Virus record (IMG/VR): IMGVR_UViG_3300022746_000173
Location: 1 to 59,986 of that record
Length of the DNA stretch: 59,986 nucleotides
Direction: 5' to 3' (one strand)
From: a virus
Shown here: piece by piece, positions 47,065 to 54,688 of the stretch
Layout: every line of letters begins with the position of its first letter
Position numbering within the stretch: position 1 is the stretch's first letter
Notes under the pieces: generated by a model
The model's database searches: none
The model's input: only the letters and a program-made list of their open reading frames with translations
Told to the model about the DNA's origin: nothing
Position numbers and translations under genes: made by a program

Positions 47065-49728
47065 TTATTCCCAACTAAACAGGCTATCAAATGTTGTCTT
47101 AATGTCAGTGCTTTCTGCAATCTTCCATTCTAGAACGCCCAGTAAGTTTTCTACTTTCTGATCTACAATAGTTGTTTCCATTAAGTCTTGGTCAAATGGC
47201 AAGTCCTTAAACCATTGTGGAATTTGACTGGCGTCTGTTGGATAACCGACACTGGTATAGCCCAATGGATTGTCTTTTAACTTACACACAATGGTCTTCA
47301 TACCATCGACAATTTGCATACTGTAGTTGTCACTGTGCATTCTGCGTAGATTGTTCCAGTTCATGGCAGCACGAACGTGTCCTGGCATGTTGGCGCGACC
47401 CATTCGCTTTTCGTCTGCTGTGTACTTGGTCAAGTTGTTTACACGCTTAGGTGTACCCTTTTCCCACGCCGGCAACTCTTTAAATGACAGTTTAAACTCA
47501 CGTACTTTGTCAATGATCGATTCTTTAGTCTTACCAGTAAGTGTGTCTAATAGAATTTCACTTAGAAAGTCTTGAACAATCTTTGGAGTATCACTACGCT
47601 TCAAGTCCAGCCCCATGGCTTTGACTTTGCCTGGCTTACCATCAACGTCGAGTCGTTTGCCTTCGAGATCGTAGATAAGAACAGCATAACGCTTCTTCTT
47701 GATAAACAAGCCCTTCTCTGCAACTAGCTCACGACCTGCTTTGATAATGCTACCCATTTCTCTTGGACAGTGACATGCACGTTCCATGAATGCGGGAAAG
47801 CTATTGTTAACGCTGTCGGCAATGGTGTCATAGAGTTGAACGCAGATATCTTTGCTCCACTCCATTGTACCTGCTTCTACTTCTTCTTTGATGGCCGGCC
47901 ACGCACTAAAGTATACGGAGTCCGTGTCCCCGTAGATAATGCTTTTGCCAGTGTAATCGTAGTTGCCCGTAATTGCCTCATTAACGTGGGAGTCCATGTG
48001 CTTGGCGATGATACGCCCAGTAAGCGTTGTACTTTGGCCAATTCTCTGGTCAAAGAACCTACACCCGGCATTAAGGATGGCGCCGTATAAGCTGTTGAGG
48101 TTAATCTTTTTAACGAGCTGACGCTTGTCCCAGAAAGCGGTTTCTTCCGGCGTTTCTGCGGTCTTCTTTTTAGCTTGGAGATCTTTTCTTTCTGCATACC
48201 ATCTTTCTAATAAGCCGGGAATAACACCCTTCATGTCGTACTTGAACAAAGTACCATTGGCACTCAAAGTCCATGGCTGATTACTGTCAAAGATCATGCG
48301 CCATACTTGCTCTGCACTGTGAGTTGTACTGCTATTGCCACCTTCCCAGTCGATTGTTATCTCAGTCCCCGGTTCCATGTTCATAACAGCGTTGTACTCT
48401 AGTGTACCAAACATACCTTCCCAAGCATCTGCAAAACTAGACCCTGCGGCTATTTTGTCTGCAATATACTTGTCGGTCATTACTGTTCGGATTTGTCCAA
48501 CGATTGTTTCTGGACCCATGTTAAGGGCACGAATAGCCGAGGGGTAGAGCGAGTTAAGGTCAATGGCTCCGATGTAGTCGTGCATGCCTTTTTTCGGGAA
48601 AGCAACATAGGCACCTGCTGCTTGCGTTTCTCCTTGATCATCTCTTCCCTTTCTATTTGGAACAATCATACCTCTTGCGTGAGCTTCGTTAATAATCGCC
48701 TGCTCCGTTACAGCTACCGCACCCATTGTGGTCTGTAACAACACAGTGTTGTCGTGTGCAAGTTCGTTAGCAAGGTCTAAGAAACGTAATTTCTTATCTA
48801 ACTTTGCCAACAGCATGGTATCTTGTCTGTTATAGTCAATGAACTTGGGAAAGTCCTTGTTATATAGCGCATCAAGTGTGCCTTCGTAGGCCACTTTACG
48901 CTCATCAAGTTCGTATTCGCCAATGGCGTCCAAACTATAACTATGTCGTTCTTCGTATGTATACTTGCGGTACAGTTGCATATAGTCCAAATGCACACGA
49001 CCCAACAAGTCAAAGGTAAGTTGCTTTGCACCAAAGCGTTCAAACTCTCGCTGCTTTGGTAATTGATTCCACAAGCATAGTCTACGTGTGTCGTCTTTGC
49101 TCAACACCTTGGTAATACGCATTGTGGTATAAGGAATATCGAAACCCTCTGAGTTCCATCCACTTAAAATGTCTGCATCCTCGATCAAGTCAAGGAATGT
49201 GTTTAACATATCCTCTTCACGTTCGAATAAGAAACAATTTTCAAACTTGTTGCAAATTTCCTGTGCACTTTCCCAACTATAACTCTTTGGTGGCACAACC
49301 AACGTGATTAATTTGTCCATCCAGTCTAGATAAACAGAGAAAGCAGTAATTGGGTTAAAAGGATCTTCAGGTCGACTGTAACCACGCTCTGGATCAAAGT
49401 CGACCTCAATGTCGAAAAATGCTGTTTGAAGTTTAGGAGAAGTTGCACCCAAGTAATTGGCTTCTAGACAACGGAAGATGGGATTGATATCACTTTCCCA
49501 TAAGCGTTTGTCTGAATTAATTCTTAGTTCTTTTTGGTATTCTTTATTATTACGTGTACTGAATCTGCTAACTGGTGTGTCATAGATAGTACGGAACTTA
49601 CCGCGGGGGTCGTCGTAATAAAAAATGTAATCTGCTGGATATTCTTTGTATACCCTTTGACCATTTACACGTTCAACAACGTGAATACGATCTTTTGCTC
49701 TGTCAAAAATTCCATCAACATAACTCAT
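47065..49728 (-). CDS. DNA polymerase, family B (T4 gp43-like)
   Basis: 887 residues (T4 gp43 is 898). Exonuclease motifs: F-F-D-I-E (Asp106/Glu108), G-W-N-S-E-G-F-D-I-P-Y and Y-N-R-Q-D-T. Polymerase motifs: A, I-D-L-N-S-L-Y-P-S; B, K-K-I-N-L-N-S-L-Y-G; C, Y-G-D-T-D-S. It is the phage replicase, acting with the clamp and RNase H in this window. The ATG overlaps the TGA of the Cys-rich small gene. Confidence 0.97.
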   Translation of the reverse strand: MSYVDGIFDRAKDRIHVVERVNGQRVYKEYPADYIFYYDDPRGKFRTIYDTPVSRFSTRNNKEYQKELRINSDKRLWESDINPIFRCLEANYLGATSPKLQTAFFDIEVDFDPERGYSRPEDPFNPITAFSVYLDWMDKLITLVVPPKSYSWESAQEICNKFENCFLFEREEDMLNTFLDLIEDADILSGWNSEGFDIPYTTMRITKVLSKDDTRRLCLWNQLPKQREFERFGAKQLTFDLLGRVHLDYMQLYRKYTYEERHSYSLDAIGEYELDERKVAYEGTLDALYNKDFPKFIDYNRQDTMLLAKLDKKLRFLDLANELAHDNTVLLQTTMGAVAVTEQAIINEAHARGMIVPNRKGRDDQGETQAAGAYVAFPKKGMHDYIGAIDLNSLYPSAIRALNMGPETIVGQIRTVMTDKYIADKIAAGSSFADAWEGMFGTLEYNAVMNMEPGTEITIDWEGGNSSTTHSAEQVWRMIFDSNQPWTLSANGTLFKYDMKGVIPGLLERWYAERKDLQAKKKTAETPEETAFWDKRQLVKKINLNSLYGAILNAGCRFFDQRIGQSTTLTGRIIAKHMDSHVNEAITGNYDYTGKSIIYGDTDSVYFSAWPAIKEEVEAGTMEWSKDICVQLYDTIADSVNNSFPAFMERACHCPREMGSIIKAGRELVAEKGLFIKKKRYAVLIYDLEGKRLDVDGKPGKVKAMGLDLKRSDTPKIVQDFLSEILLDTLTGKTKESIIDKVREFKLSFKELPAWEKGTPKRVNNLTKYTADEKRMGRANMPGHVRAAMNWNNLRRMHSDNYSMQIVDGMKTIVCKLKDNPLGYTSVGYPTDASQIPQWFKDLPFDQDLMETTIVDQKVENLLGVLEWKIAESTDIKTTFDSLFSWE

Positions 49729-49877
49729 TCAAGTTCACCTCGAATAGCTGCTACATCTTCTTGGACATGATTTGCAATGGCGCATTCTCTAATGCATCCA
49801 TTTGGGAATACGCAGTCTTCACACTGCTTACATTGTTCGATGAGATCTTCATCTTCGAAATAATTTCGATTACTCAT
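49725..49877 (-). CDS. Cys-rich 50-residue protein coupled to polymerase
   Basis: ATG at 49877 with AGGAG six bases upstream. 50 residues whose TGA overlaps the polymerase ATG. The middle reads E-Q-C-K-Q-C-E-D-C-V-F-P-N-G-C-I-R-E-C, five Cys (16, 19, 22, 28, 32) in a CX2CX2CX5CX3C arrangement suited to zinc or an Fe-S cluster. It is acidic overall. Possibly a polymerase accessory or regulator. Confidence 0.7.
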   Translation of the reverse strand: MSNRNYFEDEDLIEQCKQCEDCVFPNGCIRECAIANHVQEDVAAIRGELE

Positions 49878-49957
49878 ATATTCTCCTGTATAATTTTGAG
49901 CTTATACTCACTCTACATGCCGTTTACAGTCCGGCGAGACTATTAGTATATTTACTA

Positions 49958-50248
49958 TTACTGCGTAAGCATTCTAATTAAACCGACACAGTCAATACTG
50001 ACTAGCAGGAAATAGTTAGCCAACATCCCAAAGCTCTTGCGAGTGTAAGCAGCCCATGCATACATAGCACAGCCACTAATCCAGATAGGATATAATACAA
50101 GTAAAGGGGGATTTGGAACTGTTGTAGCCATTGTGATTGAACAACCAATACTAATAGCCCAAGCGAGCAGCTCAATAGCAAAACGTACTGGATGAGTTCT
50201 ATAATCATCTCGGATCCACTGAAAGATTCCTGCTAGGATATCGTTCAT
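49958..50248 (-). CDS. Hypothetical membrane protein (96 aa)
   Basis: Three to four hydrophobic helices (A-I-E-L-L-A-W-A-I-S-I-G, L-L-V-L-Y-P-I-W-I-S-G, A-N-Y-F-L-L-V-S-I) with a basic first loop. Directly follows the DsbA-like gene with a one-base overlap. Inner-membrane location expected; function unknown. Confidence 0.68.
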   Translation of the reverse strand: MNDILAGIFQWIRDDYRTHPVRFAIELLAWAISIGCSITMATTVPNPPLLVLYPIWISGCAMYAWAAYTRKSFGMLANYFLLVSIDCVGLIRMLTQ

Positions 50249-50514
50249 TACAGTGTCTTGCCTACAGTTTCAAGGATAGTGTTTAACTCATCGTGGTCGC
50301 GATTTGTTTCACCTAACTTGGCCTTGTGTGCAATCTTGATGGCCTTCTTTAGGGTCGCTGGTTTAATTTCAAGTTCTTCTGCGATGGCTTTAATGGTATC
50401 GTTAAGACCTTCGTTGAGTGTATCAACTTCGTGTAGCACTTGCATGCCTTCGTTGATCAATTGTGTAAGTTTAATTTTGGCGTCGCCGTTAAAGCTGCGG
50501 TTATAGTCGCTCAT
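50248..50514 (-). CDS. DsbA-like small double-stranded DNA-binding protein
   Basis: 88 helical residues (L-N-D-T-I-K-A-I-A-E-E-L-E-I-K-P-A-T-L-K-K-A-I-K), similar in size and layout to the T4 late-transcription DNA-binding protein DsbA, with a helix-turn-helix-like E-L-E-I-K-P-A-T-L-K. Preceded by its own promoter and AGGAG. Probably a transcription-associated DNA-binding protein. Confidence 0.65.
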   Translation of the reverse strand: MSDYNRSFNGDAKIKLTQLINEGMQVLHEVDTLNEGLNDTIKAIAEELEIKPATLKKAIKIAHKAKLGETNRDHDELNTILETVGKTL

Positions 50515-50537
50515 AAGTTCTCCTAGTTGATAGCAAT

Positions 50538-50567
50538 ATTGTATTAAAAAGTGTGGTAGAAAAGCAA
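50538..50567 (-). promoter_or_regulatory. Sigma70-like promoter for DsbA-like gene
   Basis: Minus strand TTGCTT (50562-50567), 18-base spacer, TACAAT (50538-50543), about 24 bases before the ATG at 50514. Confidence 0.5.
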
Positions 50568-50659
50568 GAGGAAGATGCTCACTTTAAGAGTACATTCCGG
50601 GGCACGACTCCCATATACTCTAGCCCAGCAGCCGGGCAACACTAAGTAACCATAAGGTC
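50568..50659 (-). promoter_or_regulatory. Structured intergenic region after deaminase gene
   Basis: About 90 unusually GC-rich non-coding bases. On the minus strand a 6-bp stem GCCCGG/CUGGGC with a CTG loop is followed by GAGTA...TACTC enclosing GGG/CCC. There is no U-tract and no tRNA signature. It may be a 3' stabiliser, an attenuator or a small RNA. Confidence 0.4.
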
Positions 50660-51124
50660 CTAAGGTAGTGTATCCTTTAAAAAGGTATCAGCAAACTGTT
50701 TGCAAAGTAGCTGTATCTTTTTGTTATTTGTTACTCTAAAATGTCTGTTAGATTGTGTGGGGTCACGGTACCCTGCATAGATGTTAGTGATACCACGTTC
50801 TTCAAGCAGGTCTTTGCAACTACTGCCAATTCTGTCATGCATGGTATTAGAGCATGGACTCAATGTGGTAACACACATACAGGTAGAATCGGCGTGTCCG
50901 TGTTTCTTTTCGTATGCATCAAGTGCAGCACGTTCGGCGTGTACATATTTGCCATTGACATTGTAACTAGTCCTGCCAATTTTGTTGCCATCCGGGCCAA
51001 TGATACAGGCTCCAACTAGTCCGTATAGATTTGGGTCTGTCGCTTGACCTTTTATTACCAATTCACATAGCTTGACCAAAATTTGATCAAGATCATCGGA
51101 ATTTTTTTGTGACAACTTGGGCAT
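50660..51124 (-). CDS. Zinc-dependent cytidine-deaminase-fold protein
   Basis: 154 residues. Zinc motif H-A-E-R-A-A (His and catalytic Glu), then L-S-P-C-S-N-T-M-H-D-R-I-G-S-S-C, where the two Cys are separated by 11 residues, longer than the usual PCxxC. The rest (D-P-N-L-Y-G-L-V-G-A-C-I-I-G) fits a deaminase core. Possible substrates are a nucleotide, a modified base or a sugar-linked pyrimidine. Confidence 0.7.
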   Translation of the reverse strand: MPKLSQKNSDDLDQILVKLCELVIKGQATDPNLYGLVGACIIGPDGNKIGRTSYNVNGKYVHAERAALDAYEKKHGHADSTCMCVTTLSPCSNTMHDRIGSSCKDLLEERGITNIYAGYRDPTQSNRHFRVTNNKKIQLLCKQFADTFLKDTLP

Positions 51125-51127
51125 GAA

Positions 51128-51502
51128 TTACTGTTTTAATTGTTCTGGATTGTTCTGGTTAAAGTTACGCATAACTACACCGGCTTCGCTGTTGGCTTCG
51201 TTTTCTTGGGGAGTACCAGTTTCTCCTGCACCGTCTGTAAGGTCGCCGTTTAAGTCTTGACGATAGTGAACTAGTTCATGTGCAAGTGTACGCATAACAT
51301 CAACTGGATGTCTATTACCAACAACTAGATATAGTTTCTTTTCGCTTGGGCTGTATGTACCAAAGCTAGTTGTGACAGGTTGGTTTAAGTATTCTATCTC
51401 GCAAGGTTTTTCTAATCCCAGTTCTTTGCAGATCCAAGGAAGATGAGTTTTTATTAGTTCTACTGTGGAACTACTTTCTCTTAAGAAATCTTTTGCTCTC
51501 AT
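51128..51502 (-). CDS. Zinc metallopeptidase-like protein with capsid-targeting-like N-terminus
   Basis: 124 residues starting M-R-A-K-D-F-L-R-E, like the T4 capsid-targeting peptide. The core has H-E-L-V-H-Y-R-Q (HExxH) near 87 and a later E-N-E-A-N as a possible third ligand, the SprT/gluzincin type. If packaged in the head it would be cut after Glu9 by the prohead protease and delivered to the host. ATGA junction with the Dps-like gene. Confidence 0.72.
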   Translation of the reverse strand: MRAKDFLRESSSTVELIKTHLPWICKELGLEKPCEIEYLNQPVTTSFGTYSPSEKKLYLVVGNRHPVDVMRTLAHELVHYRQDLNGDLTDGAGETGTPQENEANSEAGVVMRNFNQNNPEQLKQ

Positions 51503-51936
51503 TTTGAACTTGCACGTAGCATCCAGCTGTGCTTACGATGTGCATCCATGCGCTCTGCTAGAAAGTTACTGAATCCATGTTCGCCATGTTTCTCAGCAAT
51601 ATCGTAAGTCATCTTTAATATAGTTACCATCTTGTTGCTGTCATCAAGTAATTCTAGAATCATTTGCTCATATGGTAATACTTGAGTTTCGTCTTCGATC
51701 TGACTTAACATACTAAAGCGACTGTTACTACCCGGGGCATATGCGCCCAATGAACGGATCTTTTCCGCAAAATCGTCGATGCTGCTGTAAGTTTCTTCGT
51801 AGATCTTACCAAACAATTCATGCAACTGCGAAAAGTTAATGCATTCAACGTTCCAATGAAAGAATTGTGCTTTTAGATAAAATGTAAATTCGCTAGCAAA
51901 GGCTACCTTTGCTGCGTTGTGTAATTCTTCATTCAT
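51499..51936 (-). CDS. Dps/ferritin-like protein
   Basis: 145 residues: K-A-Q-F-F-H-W-N-V-E ... F-S-Q-L-H-E-L-F-G-K-I-Y-E ... I-D-D-F-A-E-K-I-R-S-L-G match the ferroxidase helices of Dps (H-W-N-V, H-x-x-F, D-x-x-A-E). A late D-A-H-R-K-H-S-W-M-L follows. It lacks the long basic DNA-binding tail. It could detoxify iron/peroxide or compact DNA; whether it is packaged is unknown. Confidence 0.88.
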   Translation of the reverse strand: MNEELHNAAKVAFASEFTFYLKAQFFHWNVECINFSQLHELFGKIYEETYSSIDDFAEKIRSLGAYAPGSNSRFSMLSQIEDETQVLPYEQMILELLDDSNKMVTILKMTYDIAEKHGEHGFSNFLAERMDAHRKHSWMLRASSK

Positions 51937-54658
51937 TGCCGTGCTTCTCTAAGTATGCTTTTAACAAGCTTCTTGCAGTATCTCTGCTCATATTGGCTTT
52001 AATGGTTGCACCGTTTGGAGCAATCAATTCCCATTCAGTGACAGAATTGCCATCTGCCAATTGACGTTTAACTGGTCTAATAAATGCTTTGCGTGGCTTG
52101 GTTTCGCCAATCATCATGTCGCCTACTGCTGCACCACCATCTGCACCGTGCCATGCATCTTTTGGTTCATTGCCGCCACCGTGCCAGCTATCACCGACTT
52201 CGTCGCTATGCCAATCATCTTCGCAAATACAGCGATTGTCTTCACGGTTACATGTTGGGCAGTAGTCTAATGCTCTTGCCGTTTTTTTAGGGGCAGCAGA
52301 TTTTTTAGCTGCTGGTTTAATTTTGCTAGTAAACATTCCCTTATTTTCGGCATCCCAATCGCCTTTAGTTTTACCATATTGACCTCGGAATTGTTGCGGA
52401 GTCATGTCATCACGTTCGCCCTTTTGGATAGCAAAGTCTTTAACACGGCCTTCTTCTAAGTCGTCTTCGTCATCAAAATAATCTGAGTCATCGCCTAGAT
52501 CGAAATGACGTTGTGCATATTCCATTGCTTGGTCTTCTGCGTAGAAAGGACCTTTAACTTGGCTGCGACGATAGTCATTGCGAATATGCTGCATGACATC
52601 ATCTGGGGTCAAGTAGCTCATATAGTTGCCACCCCAATTACCAGGAGCATCGCCAGCAACAGCACTTTCTCTCCAACGTCCGCCATCCTTAGTAACCATG
52701 CCCACAAATGCGCCATCATGTTCGCTTGCAATGACTACAAAGAAGCCGCCTTCGGCTACGCCATCATCGTCACCTAGGTCGCCGTATTCGTTCTCTTCCG
52801 CCACACCTTGTTGTTTTGATGTATCTGTATATCCATCGTTATATCCTTGATGTGATGCTTTGTACGATGGACTATCGCCCCACGGAGCTTGTTTTGGCTT
52901 ACCTTGTTTAGCATCGTTCTTACCAAGTCTGAATGCCTTTTGATATTGGCCATTTTGTCCCATGTTTTCTGCCACACCTTGAGTGGAACTGTCAACCCAG
53001 CCATCATTTCCGCGCCAATGAGCTATTAGTTTACCGCATAGCTTTACATAGTTTTGACCATCATCGTCTGTTTCTAACTGACTTGCGGCTCTTTTCCATT
53101 CTTGATAATCGTTGAACTGTTGACGGTCAGTCATACCTTCCGCCACAACTTCTTCGCCCACGTGCTTGAAGTACTGGACTTGACGCTCACGCTTTTCGGC
53201 GCCAGCCTTTGTAGGATACTTACCTAAGTTCTTGTTACCATGCTTGCTTTTAAGCTCGTAACCGCCCGACACTTTAACAATGTGTTCTCTAAGGTGTTTT
53301 GCATCTAGTTCATCTAAGAATTCTTTATACAACTCAGGAATTTGACGCATACTAAATCTAAAAAATGGATCACGTAATAACAAGTCTTGTAAATGACTAG
53401 CATCAATGATTCGAGAAATAGCAGGATCAGCAGCAACTTCTTTAATTGCTTTTCCTGCTTCACTTTCTTCAGACAACTTCTTTAATGTAGCGTCAGTATT
53501 AAAATATACTTCTAGTTTACTTTCATTACGCTCACTGCCGAGATTCTGAACTATTTTGCTCCATACCCCGTCCTTAACTGACAATGCTTGGACGGCCAAG
53601 TCAATATAGCTTTCTATTAGAGGCATGAGTTTGGCTTGTGTATTTTCATCAATGGTAATACCATATTCGCTTAGGTTATATTTAAATCCAAATACAGCAA
53701 TGCGATTCTTGTATTCACCGATTAAATTTGCCAATTGCGTTGAAGCTTCACGACTGTAACCGCGTACTGCTGCTTTGTATTCGTCGGTCATTAGTCCCAA
53801 TAGGTTATACTTGATTGCTTGCGACTTAAACACTGTTTGCAATGCAGGGAAACGTTTGGCCAATTGGTCCATGCCCTCGTCACCAATTTGGTGATCTTGG
53901 TAATCCATAAACTGTTTGGTTTCAAAGTGGAATTGATACTTTTCGTTATCGTCTGTGCGTTGTGCAGGAATAATAATGAATAGTGGGCCTTGTTTGGCAT
54001 AGTAATCAAAGCGACTGTTATCGCCTTCCCACGCAGTACACCAACGGTTAGTAACACCCTTCTTTGGGTATTCTTTTGCCCACCAGTAACCACCAAATTT
54101 AGTCAATGGTTGAATGATCAAGCAGTCAGTTGTAATACGACCTTGCTCATCCATTCTTCCGTAAACGTAACGCCAGTCGCGGTCGGGTGGTAATTGCACA
54201 GCACCGATTTTTTGTTGCTCAATTTCGCTGTCTGGATCGGGTAGTTGCTCGACTACGCTCATGAACTCATCCAAGCTCTTGTAACGCATAAAGTCGTTTT
54301 GCGGAGCAGGAATCTTCTTTTTGTTTTTTAGCTTGTCAAATTTGATTAGATACTGACTTAGTGTAGACTCAATATCTTCTAGCATTGTGCCACCCAAGGT
54401 GTACATTCTAGTGATAGCTTGTGCGTAGTTTTTGTTCTTTGTTGGGTCTGATTGCTCAATAACACCCATAACGTAGTCTAGAATTAACTGTTGCCCTTCT
54501 GGGGTATCTGCACCAGCTTTAATTGCACCATTTGGGAATCGCCCAATAAGTGCGTGTATAACTGAACGATCTTTTAAAGCTACAGCTAAAATCTTTTCAG
54601 CGTAGTTCTTAAGTGTTTGTCCACGGTCGTATTCTAATAAAATGTCGTTAAATCTCAT
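51929..54658 (-). CDS. Large modular virion-type protein 1 (909 aa) with VAE sites
   Basis: Starts M-R-F-N-D-I-L-L-E-Y, a capsid-targeting-like peptide, right behind a perfect late promoter. Residues ~10-300 are shared with the 463-residue protein upstream (R-W-C-T-A, Q-G-P-L-F-I-I-I-P, E-K-Y-Q-F-H-F, Q-F-M-D-Y-Q-D). The C-terminal half is a chain of short modules separated by V-V-A-E-G, G-V-A-E-N, G-V-A-E-E, G-V-A-E-G and D-L-E-E-G. It includes L-K-S-K-H-G-N-K-N-L-G-K-Y and a zinc-ribbon-like C-P-T-C-N-R-E-D-N-R-C-I-C. Probably a processed internal virion protein. Confidence 0.75.
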   Translation of the reverse strand: MRFNDILLEYDRGQTLKNYAEKILAVALKDRSVIHALIGRFPNGAIKAGADTPEGQQLILDYVMGVIEQSDPTKNKNYAQAITRMYTLGGTMLEDIESTLSQYLIKFDKLKNKKKIPAPQNDFMRYKSLDEFMSVVEQLPDPDSEIEQQKIGAVQLPPDRDWRYVYGRMDEQGRITTDCLIIQPLTKFGGYWWAKEYPKKGVTNRWCTAWEGDNSRFDYYAKQGPLFIIIPAQRTDDNEKYQFHFETKQFMDYQDHQIGDEGMDQLAKRFPALQTVFKSQAIKYNLLGLMTDEYKAAVRGYSREASTQLANLIGEYKNRIAVFGFKYNLSEYGITIDENTQAKLMPLIESYIDLAVQALSVKDGVWSKIVQNLGSERNESKLEVYFNTDATLKKLSEESEAGKAIKEVAADPAISRIIDASHLQDLLLRDPFFRFSMRQIPELYKEFLDELDAKHLREHIVKVSGGYELKSKHGNKNLGKYPTKAGAEKRERQVQYFKHVGEEVVAEGMTDRQQFNDYQEWKRAASQLETDDDGQNYVKLCGKLIAHWRGNDGWVDSSTQGVAENMGQNGQYQKAFRLGKNDAKQGKPKQAPWGDSPSYKASHQGYNDGYTDTSKQQGVAEENEYGDLGDDDGVAEGGFFVVIASEHDGAFVGMVTKDGGRWRESAVAGDAPGNWGGNYMSYLTPDDVMQHIRNDYRRSQVKGPFYAEDQAMEYAQRHFDLGDDSDYFDDEDDLEEGRVKDFAIQKGERDDMTPQQFRGQYGKTKGDWDAENKGMFTSKIKPAAKKSAAPKKTARALDYCPTCNREDNRCICEDDWHSDEVGDSWHGGGNEPKDAWHGADGGAAVGDMMIGETKPRKAFIRPVKRQLADGNSVTEWELIAPNGATIKANMSRDTARSLLKAYLEKHGNE

Positions 54659-54676
54659 GTCTAATCCTCTTATGAG

Positions 54677-54684
54677 TATTTATA
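54677..54684 (-). promoter_or_regulatory. T4-type late promoter TATAAATA
   Basis: Perfect TATAAATA on the minus strand, 18 bases before the ATG of the 909-residue gene, with AAGAGGA between. Placed in the 30-base gap between two large virion-type genes, as expected for late expression. Confidence 0.75.
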
Positions 54685-54688
54685 CGAG

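Noticed and set aside
50568-50659. tRNA gene in the GC-rich gap
   Set aside because: No T-arm GGTTCRA consensus, no 7-bp acceptor stem and no CCA end on either strand.
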